A stretch of 12,434 bases of DNA from Paracoccaceae bacterium (GCA_002400675.1 NVQY01000162.1:1-12434), one strand, 5' to 3'; positions 1 through 6,863 are shown, counted from the first letter of the stretch. The notes: generated from the sequence alone by a model not told the origin. A program made the numbers and translations.

Positions 1-484
1 GGTTGTTGGGGTTGGCGATGAACACCAGCCGCGTGCGATCGGTGCAGCCCGCAAGGATCGCATCCACATCCGTCACCCGGTCACGTTCGGCCACCTCGAC
101 CGGCGTGGCCCCGGCGGCCAGCGCCGAGATGCGATACATGGCAAAGCCGTGTTCGGTGTGGATCACCTCGTCGCCCGGCCCGGCATAAGCCTGACACAGA
201 AAGGCGATGATCTCGTCACTACCGGCACCGCAAATCACCTTGTCCGGGTCCAGCCCATGCGCCACGCCAATGGCCGCGCGCAGCGCCCGGTGGTCGGTCA
301 CAGGATAGCGGTGCATGTCGGTTGCGGCCCGGCGCACCGCGTCAATCGCCGCCTGCGACGGACCCAGCGGGTTTTCATTCGAGGACAATTTGAGGACGTT
401 ATCAACGCCCGCAAGCGTGGCCTTGCCACCCTCATAAAGCGAGATCTGCATGATCCCCGGTTGTGCGATAATCTGGCTGGTCAT
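1..484 (-). CDS. hisC: Histidinol-phosphate aminotransferase (5' part, cut by window edge)
   Basis: PLP-dependent class I/II aminotransferase that transfers an amino group from glutamate to imidazole-acetol phosphate, giving histidinol phosphate, a late step of cytoplasmic histidine synthesis. Only the first 161 codons are present; the window ends inside the gene, so the PLP lysine is not seen. The translation begins [20 protein letters not shown] and contains the family hallmarks [12 protein letters not shown] (about residues 32-43), the cofactor-phosphate segment ICGAGSDEI and, at the edge, VFIANPNN. The ATG at 482-484 fits the usual HisC N-terminus and is preceded by AAGGGA and GGGGA, either of which could be the Shine-Dalgarno sequence. 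The gene lies 85 bp downstream of the class V enzyme on the same strand and could be co-transcribed with it. A related aromatic aminotransferase is the main alternative, but the opening motif favours HisC. Confidence 0.88.
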   Translation of the reverse strand, partial: MTSQIIAQPGIMQISLYEGGKATLAGVDNVLKLSSNENPLGPSQAAIDAVRRAATDMHRYPVTDHRALRAAIGVAHGLDPDKVICGAGSDEIIAFLCQAYAGPGDEVIHTEHGFAMYRISALAAGATPVEVAERDRVTDVDAILAGCTDRTRLVFIANPNN

Positions 485-487
485 GTT

Positions 488-506
488 CCCCGATCCCTTA
501 TCGGGG
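488..506 (-). promoter_or_regulatory. Hairpin over the hisC ribosome binding site
   Basis: A perfect 7-bp inverted repeat (CCCCGAT at 488-494, ATCGGGG at 500-506) with a 5-nt loop ends 3 nt before the hisC ATG. On the transcribed strand the loop reads AAGGG, so the best Shine-Dalgarno candidate is presented in the loop, and the 3' arm fills the space up to the start codon. This could modulate hisC translation. No U-run follows, so a terminator for the upstream gene is less likely. Confidence 0.4.
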
Positions 507-569
507 TGTTCTATCGGTGCAACCGCATGTTGGCCAGTCAGATTCCCCCAAGACCGGGCGTTCGGTGCC

Positions 570-2003
570 TCAGGCGGCCTGATCCTGCCGGTGGTACATG
601 CCTGACGCTGCGTCCAGTTGATAAAGCGCGTCATAGTCGGCGGTGGACCGGCTAAGCGCATCGACGCTTTCAATGATGAACTGCACGGTGGCGTCATTCA
701 TCAGATAGCCGAAATTCAACCGCACCCAGCCCGGTTTGCTGACTTCCTGCCCATTGGTAACCACCTGAGTATAAAGCGATTCCGAGGTCGCCCGGTCAAT
801 ATCCAGCAACAAATGCCCATATGGCCCGGCGCAGGCACAGCCGCCGCGCGCCTGAATGCCGTAAATATCGCTTAGCAACCGGGTGAACAGTTGCTGATGC
901 ACCGGCGCGCCGTCCTTGTCGCGCACCAGAAAGGAAAAGATCGGCAAGCGGTCGGTTTTGTCGGTCCCCAACAGGGTCAGATGCGGATTGTCGGCCCACA
1001 CCTTTAACGCCATCTGGTTGAACCGTTCATCCCGCCGGGCGATTTCATCCGTGCCGACCACATCCTTGACGATAAAGGCAAGGGCGGCGCGGATATCACC
1101 GATGACATTGGGCGTTCCGGCCTCTTCACGCGGCACCAGATCCTTGAGGTATTCATGCGCCCAAGGCGACACAAAGGTCACGGTGCCGCCGCCGGGCATG
1201 CTGGGACAGGTGGCCGTTACCGCATCCTTGTTGACCACAAGAATACCCGAAGCCCCCGGCCCGCCTACGAATTTATGCGCCGAGATGACAATGGCATCCT
1301 TGCGCGCGTCCGCTGCGGTCCCCATGTCGATAGGCAAATACGGCCCTCCTCCGGCGAAATCCCATACCGAAAGCGCGCCGTGCGCCTTGAGCAGGCGGGT
1401 CACAGGGTCGGTGTCGGTGATGATGCCCGACACGTTGGAGGCGGCCGAAAAGCTACCGATCTTCAGGTCTGCGTCGGCGAATTCAAGCAACGCCTGTTCC
1501 AGCGCCTCAAGGTCTGGGCCGCCGGTCGCGGCCTCGGGGATTTCGACCACCTGCGCCTTGCTTTCGCGCCACGGCAGGATGTTGGAATGATGTTCGTAAG
1601 GGCCGATGAAAACCACCGGGTGCGCGGCTTTTTCGATCCCCAAAAGGCTGACCAGCCGGTTCAGCCCAGCGGTGGCACCGGACCCGGCGAAGATCACCGC
1701 GTCGTTATCATCGGCCCCAACAAGGCGGGCAATCTCGTGTCTGGCGTCTTCGCGCAGGCGGGTGGTGTAGGCCCCGCACCAGGATGCTTCGGTGTGGCTG
1801 TTGGCATAGAACGGCAGGACATGCTGAGAGACGTATTGTTCGACCTGCATCAAGGCCCGCCCCGATGCCACATAATCCGCATAGACCAAGGGCACGTCAC
1901 CGTTCAGGCCGGGGATCATCATGTTTTCGCCGATCAGCCCGTCAGGCAGGGTTCCGTCGCGGTGGGCGGTTTGAATGATCTCGCGGAAATTGGACAGGGT
2001 CAT
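570..2003 (-). CDS. Class V PLP-dependent enzyme, cysteine desulfurase superfamily
   Basis: A 477-residue cytoplasmic fold-type I PLP enzyme of the NifS/SufS/CsdA group (aminotransferase class V). Visible landmarks are the cofactor-phosphate loop [10 protein letters not shown] (residues 108-117), YEHHSN (136-141) with the His expected to stack on PLP, the PLP-ring Asp in VWDFAG (D215), the Schiff-base lysine in [10 protein letters not shown] (K244), and [12 protein letters not shown] (386-397). In the last motif C391 aligns with the catalytic Cys of SufS/CsdA. It is longer than SufS (about 406 residues), with extra sequence at both ends. The start is supported by AAGGAAG seven bases upstream of ATG. 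It is divergent from an Lrp-type regulator, which probably controls it. Cysteine desulfurase or selenocysteine lyase activity is possible because the Cys is kept, but no suf or isc genes are nearby, so the substrate is unknown; another amino-acid lyase or aminotransferase is equally possible. Confidence 0.85.
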   Translation of the reverse strand: MTLSNFREIIQTAHRDGTLPDGLIGENMMIPGLNGDVPLVYADYVASGRALMQVEQYVSQHVLPFYANSHTEASWCGAYTTRLREDARHEIARLVGADDNDAVIFAGSGATAGLNRLVSLLGIEKAAHPVVFIGPYEHHSNILPWRESKAQVVEIPEAATGGPDLEALEQALLEFADADLKIGSFSAASNVSGIITDTDPVTRLLKAHGALSVWDFAGGGPYLPIDMGTAADARKDAIVISAHKFVGGPGASGILVVNKDAVTATCPSMPGGGTVTFVSPWAHEYLKDLVPREEAGTPNVIGDIRAALAFIVKDVVGTDEIARRDERFNQMALKVWADNPHLTLLGTDKTDRLPIFSFLVRDKDGAPVHQQLFTRLLSDIYGIQARGGCACAGPYGHLLLDIDRATSESLYTQVVTNGQEVSKPGWVRLNFGYLMNDATVQFIIESVDALSRSTADYDALYQLDAASGMYHRQDQAA

Positions 2004-2031
2004 GATCGGGCTTCCTTTTGTGTGACCCTAA

Positions 2032-2135
2032 TTTGATCTGGCTGAAGAGGAAAATCTTTACCTATTTCTGCTGGATTTCCCCCATATTGGTGTCATATGA
2101 TCTAAATATGAGCGATTCAGTAGATCATATTGACA
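2032..2135. promoter_or_regulatory. Divergent control region with inverted repeat around the lrp start
   Basis: The 104-bp gap between the PLP enzyme gene and the regulator, plus the first codons of the regulator, contains a perfect 9-bp inverted repeat: ATATGATCT at 2095-2103 and AGATCATAT at 2122-2130, with centres 27 bp apart. Allowing a one-base gap it extends to TGTCATATGATCT and AGATCATATTGACA. A related half-site TTTGATCT lies at 2032-2039. Spaced inverted sites like this are typical of Lrp/AsnC autoregulation, so this is a candidate operator. TATGAT (2096-2101) also resembles a -10 box placed so that transcription would start at or next to the ATG at 2108; no convincing -35 box was found. 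Confidence 0.45.
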
Positions 2136-2569
2136 AATCCCTTCTGCGCGAGTTGCAAAAGGATGCGTCCCTGTCGCAACGCGAATTGGCGGATCGGATC
2201 GGCATGTCGCAGAACGCCTGTTGGCGCCGATTGCGCGCGCTAAGCGACACGGGCGTATTGCAGGGATCAACGGCGCGGGTGGACCGGCGCAAGCTGGGGC
2301 TGGACATGGTGGTGTTCGTGATGCTGCGCACCCGGCACCATTCGGCGGGGTGGTTACAAGAGTTCCGCCGCCACGTTTTGACCATTCCTGAGGTGGTGGA
2401 TTTCCATCGGATCGGCGGCGATTATGACTATCTTCTCAAGGTGGTAACCGAAGATATGGCCAGCTACGATGGGGTTTACCAGCGCCTGATCGAGGGCGTG
2501 GAACTGGACGGTGTGACCTCGTATTTCGCCATGGAGGCGATTGCTGAGGGGCGCCCCCTGCCGTTGTAG
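2108..2569 (+). CDS. Lrp/AsnC family transcriptional regulator
   Basis: A 153-residue DNA-binding regulator of amino-acid metabolism. The N-terminus (IDKSLLRELQKDASLSQREL) is the standard Lrp helix-turn-helix region, with HTH at about residues 24-43. A RAM ligand-binding domain follows from about residue 68 to 145, with the conserved GDYDYLL (104-110). The family normally starts a few residues before the IDxxLLxxLQ motif, so the ATG at 2108 is preferred over an in-frame ATG 90 bp upstream, which would add an unusual 30-residue tail. There is no good Shine-Dalgarno sequence before 2108, which together with a TATGAT box just upstream suggests a leaderless or nearly leaderless mRNA. It is divergent from the class V PLP enzyme and convergent with the MetE-like gene (stop codons 8 bp apart). 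By analogy with other divergent Lrp genes it probably regulates its neighbour in response to an amino acid; the effector cannot be inferred. Confidence 0.9.
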   Translation: MSDSVDHIDKSLLRELQKDASLSQRELADRIGMSQNACWRRLRALSDTGVLQGSTARVDRRKLGLDMVVFVMLRTRHHSAGWLQEFRRHVLTIPEVVDFHRIGGDYDYLLKVVTEDMASYDGVYQRLIEGVELDGVTSYFAMEAIAEGRPLPL

Positions 2570-2577
2570 CGGGCGGA

Positions 2578-3654
2578 TCAGACCAGTCGCGCGGCCTCGC
2601 ACATGACGCGCAGTTTGGCCTCGGCGAGGTCAGCGGGCAGCAACCCAAGACCGCAATCGGGGGCGACCACCAGACGGTCCCGGTCGATGTGGGTCAGGGT
2701 CGCTTGCAGGCGTTCGACCACTTCATCCACGCTTTCCACCCGGCTGCTGGCGATGGCCACGGCCCCGAATATCACCGTCTTGTTGGGCAGTTTATCCAGC
2801 AAATCCAGATTGTTGCAGCAATGGGCGTCCTCGATTGACACCTGATCAAACGCCGCCCCATCAACCGCCGCACTCAGGCGGTGATAGCTGTCCGGGTCGG
2901 CCTTTTTGTAATCGGTGTCGTCCAGATGATCCGGGTAGCCGCAACACATATGCACCACCCGCGTCACCGATTTTGGCACGCCGTGAAAACACCGTTCCAA
3001 CCCTTCCATGCCAAAGCTGAGCGCATCTTCGACCTGTCGCGCAAACAGTGGTTCGTCGACCTGAATGTACTGGCAACCGGCCTCGACCAGCGCGAGGATT
3101 TCCTTGTTCACGGTGTCAGCCAGCGCAGCGTTGAGGCGAGGGCGGTCGTTGTAAAAGCAATCGGCGGTGGTATCCATGATGGTCAGCGGACCGGGCAGCG
3201 TGAACTTTACCGGGCGCGAACTGACGCTTTGTGCGGTTTTGTAATCATGTGCGGCGTAGAATCTTCCGTTTTGTACAATCTCTGAACGGATCGCCGGCAG
3301 GTCGGTTTCATAGGCTCCGTCGCGCAGCACCCGGTGTTCAAGCCGGTCGAAATCAAAGCCCCCAAGATGACGGCAGTGGTAGTGAATGTAATTCTCGCGC
3401 CGGACCTCTCCGTCGGTGGGAATGGTGATGCCGGACCTGATCTGAATGTCGATCACCTCGCGGGCGGCGCGAATGAACAGCGCCTCGTGGGCGTCTTTGT
3501 CTTTCTGGCTGTCAGCGGTGAAATCAAGCGTAGTCTGGGACGAATTCATCCCCCCGGTTTCGCGCGCGGCGTCGAACCAGTCGCGCACCGGGACATAAGA
3601 GGGTTTGGGGAAGGCACCAATGGTGGTGGTCTCGATTGGTTTGCGGGATGGCAT
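2578..3654 (-). CDS. MetE C-terminal-type (cobalamin-independent methionine synthase II) family protein
   Basis: A 358-residue zinc-dependent thiol methyltransferase-like protein with the catalytic TIM barrel of MetE but without its N-terminal half (full MetE is about 750 residues). The expected zinc ligands are present: H235 and C237 in VVHMCCG, E275 in VSIEDAH, and C334 in APDCGLG. The substrate-binding Asp lies in QVDEP (D200), and the family N-terminal signature appears as TIGAFPKP. The ATG at 3652-3654 is chosen because AAGGGG lies 7 bases upstream; an in-frame start 63 bp earlier would add a tail running into the promoter. Stand-alone members of this family include folate-independent methionine synthases and epoxyalkane:coenzyme M transferases. 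Conversion of homocysteine to methionine is the best guess, but the methyl donor is unknown. It has its own upstream region, separated from rpsD by a terminator, and converges on the Lrp gene. Confidence 0.85.
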   Translation of the reverse strand: MPSRKPIETTTIGAFPKPSYVPVRDWFDAARETGGMNSSQTTLDFTADSQKDKDAHEALFIRAAREVIDIQIRSGITIPTDGEVRRENYIHYHCRHLGGFDFDRLEHRVLRDGAYETDLPAIRSEIVQNGRFYAAHDYKTAQSVSSRPVKFTLPGPLTIMDTTADCFYNDRPRLNAALADTVNKEILALVEAGCQYIQVDEPLFARQVEDALSFGMEGLERCFHGVPKSVTRVVHMCCGYPDHLDDTDYKKADPDSYHRLSAAVDGAAFDQVSIEDAHCCNNLDLLDKLPNKTVIFGAVAIASSRVESVDEVVERLQATLTHIDRDRLVVAPDCGLGLLPADLAEAKLRVMCEAARLV

Positions 3655-3685
3655 GGCTTGGCCCCTTGTTGATTTCTTCGCTGCC

Positions 3686-3713
3686 AATTTACACAGAACG
3701 CCGGTTTCGCAAA
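3686..3713 (-). promoter_or_regulatory. Possible promoter of the MetE-like gene
   Basis: On the minus strand TTTGCG (3708-3713) and TAAATT (3686-3691) are separated by 16 bp, resembling sigma-70 -35 and -10 boxes. They lie about 32 bp upstream of the start codon and just after the rpsD terminator, where a new promoter would be needed. The match is moderate. Confidence 0.35.
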
Positions 3714-3747
3714 GCAAAAAGGCCGCGCTGAAAGCACGGCCTTTTTT
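3711..3747 (-). terminator. Rho-independent terminator of rpsD (potentially bidirectional)
   Basis: An 8-bp GC-rich stem (3721-3728 with 3734-3741, loop of 5) is followed on the minus strand by TTTTTGCTTT. In minus-strand RNA the stem is complete with one G-U pair. It lies 23 bp after the rpsD stop and fits as its terminator. On the plus strand six Ts also follow the stem (3742-3747), so it could stop transcription in both directions. Confidence 0.85.
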
Positions 3748-3770
3748 CGAATTGATCGCCTGAGCGAAGA

Positions 3771-4391
3771 TTAGTTCTTGGCGTAGAATTCCACCACCAG
3801 ATTTGGCTCCATCAGCACCGGATAGGGCACGTCGCCCAAGGTCGGTGTGCGCACGAATGTGGCGGACAGTTTGGAGTGATCGACGTCCATGTAGTCGGGC
3901 ACGTCACGTTCGGGCAGCTGGGTGGCTTCCAGAATGGCCGCCATCTGCCGGGACTTTTCGCGCACTTCGATCACGTCGCCTTCTTTGACGCGATAGGACG
4001 GGATGTTGACCTTTTTGCCGTTCACCCGGACGTGGCCGTGGTTGACGAACTGACGCGCGGCAAACACGGTTGCGACGAACTTGGCGCGGTAAACAACCGC
4101 GTCGAGGCGGCGTTCCAGCAGACCAATCAGATTTTCACCGGTGTCGCCCTTGACCCGCTCGGCTTCGCCATAGATGCGGCGGAACTGCTTTTCGGTCAGG
4201 TCGCCGTAGTAGCCTTTGAGTTTCTGCTTGGCACGCAGCTGAATGCCGAAATCGGAAATCTTGCCCTTGCGGCGCTGGCCGTGCTGGCCGGGGCCATATT
4301 CGCGCCTGTTGACGGGCGACTTGGGACGGCCCCAGATGTTTTCGCCCATGCGGCGGTCAATTTTGTACTTGGCAGACGTGCGTTTGGTCAC
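3771..4391 (-). CDS. rpsD: 30S ribosomal protein S4
   Basis: A 206-residue primary 16S rRNA-binding protein that nucleates assembly of the small ribosomal subunit body. The N-terminal S4 region ([20 protein letters not shown]) has no zinc-binding cysteines. The S4 RNA-binding domain lies at about residues 96-160 ([20 protein letters not shown], then [18 protein letters not shown]), and the protein ends in VVEFYAKN as in alphaproteobacterial S4. Length is normal. Translation starts at GTG (4389-4391), supported by AAGGAG seven bases upstream and by the family N-terminus. Here the gene stands alone, not in the alpha operon with rpoA as in E. coli; it has its own promoter, a long leader and a strong terminator. 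Confidence 0.98.
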   Translation of the reverse strand: MTKRTSAKYKIDRRMGENIWGRPKSPVNRREYGPGQHGQRRKGKISDFGIQLRAKQKLKGYYGDLTEKQFRRIYGEAERVKGDTGENLIGLLERRLDAVVYRAKFVATVFAARQFVNHGHVRVNGKKVNIPSYRVKEGDVIEVREKSRQMAAILEATQLPERDVPDYMDVDHSKLSATFVRTPTLGDVPYPVLMEPNLVVEFYAKN

Positions 4392-4416
4392 GGCTGTTCT
4401 CCTTTATAGTAGCTTC

Positions 4417-4456
4417 GCAGCTTGGTCCGAAAACCGGTTCCCACTTTTCGGGCTGC
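4417..4456. repeat. REP-like extragenic palindrome in the rpsD leader
   Basis: CCGAAAA (4427-4433) and TTTTCGG (4445-4451) form a perfect 7-bp inverted repeat around CCGGTTCCCAC. GCAGC (4417-4421) and GCTGC (4452-4456) extend the stem after a 5-nt bulge. The core CCGAAAACCGGTTCCCAC followed by TTTTCGG resembles, from memory, a palindrome common between genes in Rhizobiales and related alphaproteobacteria. Here it lies about 25-65 nt upstream of the rpsD start, inside the predicted leader RNA. Confidence 0.6.
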
Positions 4457-4602
4457 AAACGCGTCTGCGTCTGTCCCGTTGGCCTGAACCGCCCCGGATT
4501 ATCCGCGACACTGAAAAAGGGCGTTGTCCTTTGGTCTTATCCAGTTTCCCAGAGCCCGACAGGCATCCCCTTGCAGGGGCCACCAACACCAATGAAGTCG
4601 CG

Positions 4603-4630
4603 CTTATAGCGGGCCGCTGCGCGGAGTCAA
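4603..4630 (-). promoter_or_regulatory. Predicted rpsD promoter
   Basis: On the minus strand TTGACT (4625-4630) and TATAAG (4603-4608) are separated by 16 bp, a good sigma-70-type match. The -35 box lies about 20 bp after the stop of the Hint protein gene. Transcription starting near 4596 would give rpsD a leader of about 200 nt. No terminator is visible between the Hint gene and this promoter, so some read-through into rpsD is possible. Confidence 0.6.
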
Positions 4631-4650
4631 CACATGAGATGAAACCAGTG

Positions 4651-5715
4651 CTAGGCGGCCTGATGCATCAGGATTGCGGTTTCCGATTTGCTCAGGTTGC
4701 GCCGGGCATAGCCGCCATAAAGATGCGGGTCATGTTCCAGCTCGGGGAACTGCGCCAACAGGCGCATCCGGTCGCCGTCAGCCAGCGATGACAGGGCCGC
4801 GTTTGCCGGGTGAAAGCTTTCGGTTTCGATGCCGTTGGCCCACAATATCTGGTGGCTGGGCAACAAAAGGTGGATATATGTCACCTCGCGCACCGCCAGA
4901 TCGACGACGATGGTCGAGCCGTTGACCAGATCACGGGCCGGCACCAACACTTCGGGTGTGTTGAACAATTCCTGCGCCGCGCGGCCGCGCACCAGCATCC
5001 GGTGTTCGGGCGAGACCAGCAATTCCTGATCCGGGCGTTCGATGCCCAATGCCCCGGTGCGAATGCGTACCGGCCTGAGGCGCGGCATCACAAACAGACG
5101 CGCCCCGGTCATGCGCCGCCTGCCGGTCCAGATGATTTCCTGCGCGCCGTTGTCACGGGTCAGAACCCGGTCGCCTTCGCGCAGATCCTCGACAAAGCGC
5201 GGGCCGTCCGGGGTGGAAATGCGGGTGCCGGGGGTGAAACAGATCACCCCGCCATCGCGCGGATCATCGCGGGTTTTGACCAGCGTGCCCAATGAGTGAT
5301 GCACCACCCAGAGGTCGGTGTTACGCGGTGGCAATTCGTCGATGAACATCAACAGCGGCGGCGCACCGCGCCCCACTTCGATCACTGTGACGGTATAGCT
5401 TTGGGCACCATTGGTCACCACAAAGCTGCTGTCCATCAGCGGCTCTTCTATTTCGACTGACCGAATATCGGTCTTGTTCTGTACGGCCGCCCCGATCAGC
5501 CGGCGCACTTTACGCGCCGCGCGTTTCCTGAGGTCGGCCGCGCCGTTTGCCTGATCCAACCGCAAAACATCATTAGGCCCATCCACGCGCACTGCTTCTC
5601 CGCGCCACGACCACGCCGCCCCTGTATTCAGGGTTTCCAGCGGAGCCGCCTCTAGACCATCTACATCCGTTTGCGACCAGGAAATGACAAACGTGCCACG
5701 AAAGCCCGTTTTCAT
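4651..5715 (-). CDS. Hint (Hedgehog/intein) domain protein
   Basis: A 354-residue protein with an N-terminal region of about 155 residues that I do not recognise and a Hint_2-type domain from about residue 158. The domain opens with VICFTPGTRISTPDG, placing the expected nucleophile at C159, then FVEDLREGDRVLTRDNG, the histidine block SPEHRMLVRG (H238) and YIHLLLPSHQILWANG followed by ETESFHP (about 280-302). It ends in a 50-residue tail. Rhodobacteraceae carry many such proteins, often as tails of secreted or calcium-binding proteins. The Hint fold can cleave or rearrange the peptide bond before its first Cys; this copy lacks the HN-C/S/T end needed for intein splicing, so N-terminal cleavage or no activity is more likely. 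No signal peptide or membrane segment is seen. The start ATG is inside a tandem duplication and has a poorly spaced Shine-Dalgarno sequence. Confidence 0.85.
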   Translation of the reverse strand: MKTGFRGTFVISWSQTDVDGLEAAPLETLNTGAAWSWRGEAVRVDGPNDVLRLDQANGAADLRKRAARKVRRLIGAAVQNKTDIRSVEIEEPLMDSSFVVTNGAQSYTVTVIEVGRGAPPLLMFIDELPPRNTDLWVVHHSLGTLVKTRDDPRDGGVICFTPGTRISTPDGPRFVEDLREGDRVLTRDNGAQEIIWTGRRRMTGARLFVMPRLRPVRIRTGALGIERPDQELLVSPEHRMLVRGRAAQELFNTPEVLVPARDLVNGSTIVVDLAVREVTYIHLLLPSHQILWANGIETESFHPANAALSSLADGDRMRLLAQFPELEHDPHLYGGYARRNLSKSETAILMHQAA

Positions 5716-5730
5716 ATGCCTGTATGCCTG
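5715..5730. repeat. Tandem 8-bp duplication at the Hint gene start
   Basis: TATGCCTG is repeated exactly twice (5715-5722 and 5723-5730) and overlaps the start codon. On the coding strand AAGG lies 15 nt from ATG with two copies and would lie 7 nt away with one copy, so copy number could affect translation. Confidence 0.75.
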
Positions 5731-5796
5731 CCTTAGTCTTTTTTTATTGTGAAAACGTTAACAGAGGTGATTCGCCAACGGAAGCCTTTTGTTTTC

Positions 5797-5812
5797 CACG
5801 CCTTAGAGCGTG
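5797..5812 (-). terminator. Weak hairpin after the lpxR-like gene
   Basis: CACGC (5797-5801) pairs with GCGTG (5808-5812) around a 6-nt loop, just after the stop of the lpxR-like gene. There is no U-run on the minus strand, so it is at best a weak or Rho-assisted terminator. Confidence 0.25.
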
Positions 5813-5815
5813 TTC

Positions 5816-6799
5816 TTAAAACCTCAGTTTAACTCTGACAGAGCCAACGACCTGGCCTGCGCTTTGTGCGGTAAATTCTTCGCTAAGGTATGTAACCCCA
5901 TAGAATGCCGAGGCATTTTCGCCTTGCCAGTGCACGCCAGCGCGCAAACGGTCGCGCCGGTCAGTAAGTTGGTAACCGCGGTCTTCGGGCAGGTAAACGC
6001 TGTCGGAAACATAGGCCATATCCCCGCCCACGACAAAGCTGATGCTGGGTGCAGAGTCATAGATCACCCGGTAACGCTGGCCGGTAATGGACTCGCGGGA
6101 CAACAATTCGCGCCGGCCAATCGTGCCAAAGGAAATGTCTGCGCCGACCCGCGCCAGCGTCTCGTCGCCAGCCCGGACCTCTGCGAAGGGGCGGATATCC
6201 AGCGTCGGCCCGATCTCAAACCTGCGCCCTATTTCGCCAACAAACGTCGGGCGGAACGTGTTGGGGATCTGCAAGGCCAAAACCGCGTCACTGGTGGTTG
6301 GCGCACCAAACAGTTTGTGCAGGCCTTTTTGCAGCTGATCCAGCCGGGTCTGCGGCCCGATGATGGCAACGTCCAGACCCAGCGAATAATCGTAGCCATA
6401 ATTGCTTGCATAGGTGTGCAGGCCCAGCGTCAGCACACCGGCATAGGGCCGGTCCGTCAGGTCAACTTTTCCCAGATTTGCCGGCGCGATGACCTGCCCT
6501 TGCGCCCGTGTCTCTAACAACTCGCCCAGTCGCGACGGGGCCGTGCCGGTCCACTCATAGCCCCACGCGCGCGACATGGTGACGGACCCGGTACGCCAGC
6601 GGTCCTTGCCATCGCCGATCACATCGTTGGTAACCAGACGACCATAGCCAAGCGAGTGGCGTTTGCTGGGAAACGGCGACGGGGCGTCCTGATTGACCGT
6701 ATCAACGGTTCTGCCACCAGACGCAAAAGTCTGCGCCAGGGCGGCCGGGGCATCGATCAGTGACGTCGCGATCAGCGCCGTCAAAACATAACGCAGCAT
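5816..6799 (-). CDS. LpxR-family outer-membrane lipid A deacylase homologue
   Basis: A 327-residue predicted outer-membrane beta-barrel. A signal peptide is clear (MLRYVLTALIATSLIDAPAA, cleavage probably after ALAQ near residue 23), and the chain ends in Phe (VKLRF), as expected for BAM-inserted porin-like barrels. Family landmarks are VTNDV (N58, D59), DRWRTGS (66-72), DRPYAG (116-121) and a His in LQKGLHKLFG (H161), which correspond to the conserved Asn-Asp, Thr and His region of LpxR (DUF2219). LpxR removes the 3'-linked acyl chains of lipid A in a calcium-dependent reaction and so remodels the outer membrane. The ATG at 6797-6799 follows CAGGAAA and matches the signal peptide. Enzyme activity is inferred from family only. 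It lies in the same orientation as the Hint gene, 100 bp away, and the two are not obviously linked. Confidence 0.82.
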   Translation of the reverse strand: MLRYVLTALIATSLIDAPAALAQTFASGGRTVDTVNQDAPSPFPSKRHSLGYGRLVTNDVIGDGKDRWRTGSVTMSRAWGYEWTGTAPSRLGELLETRAQGQVIAPANLGKVDLTDRPYAGVLTLGLHTYASNYGYDYSLGLDVAIIGPQTRLDQLQKGLHKLFGAPTTSDAVLALQIPNTFRPTFVGEIGRRFEIGPTLDIRPFAEVRAGDETLARVGADISFGTIGRRELLSRESITGQRYRVIYDSAPSISFVVGGDMAYVSDSVYLPEDRGYQLTDRRDRLRAGVHWQGENASAFYGVTYLSEEFTAQSAGQVVGSVRVKLRF

Positions 6800-6845
6800 G
6801 GTAGTTTCCTGCTCTTGTGCCCCCCCAGGAACACCACGCTTGTAT

Positions 6846-6863
6846 CTGGCGGAAAGCCGCCAG
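6846..6863. promoter_or_regulatory. Short palindrome upstream of the lpxR-like gene
   Basis: CTGGCGG (6846-6852) and CCGCCAG (6857-6863) form a perfect 7-bp stem with a 4-nt loop, 47 bp before the lpxR-like start. With no U-run on either strand it is more likely an operator or a leader hairpin than a terminator. Its function is unknown. Confidence 0.3.

Noticed and set aside
1155..2036. Long plus-strand open reading frame (293 codons) antisense to the class V PLP enzyme gene
   Set aside because: It is the complementary shadow of a well-supported gene in GC-rich DNA, has no recognisable family motif and no convincing ribosome binding site.
2018..2107. Upstream in-frame extension of the Lrp gene (30 residues)
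   Set aside because: Family members begin a few residues before the IDxxLL motif, and the extension would cover the divergent promoter region.
4392..4650. tRNA or other structured RNA gene in the gap upstream of rpsD
   Set aside because: The GGTTCCCAC stretch recalls a T-loop, but no cloverleaf with acceptor and anticodon arms can be drawn; a palindromic repeat explains it better.
4651..5715. Hint protein as a splicing intein
   Set aside because: There is no terminal His-Asn followed by Cys, Ser or Thr, no homing endonuclease and no interrupted host gene on either side.
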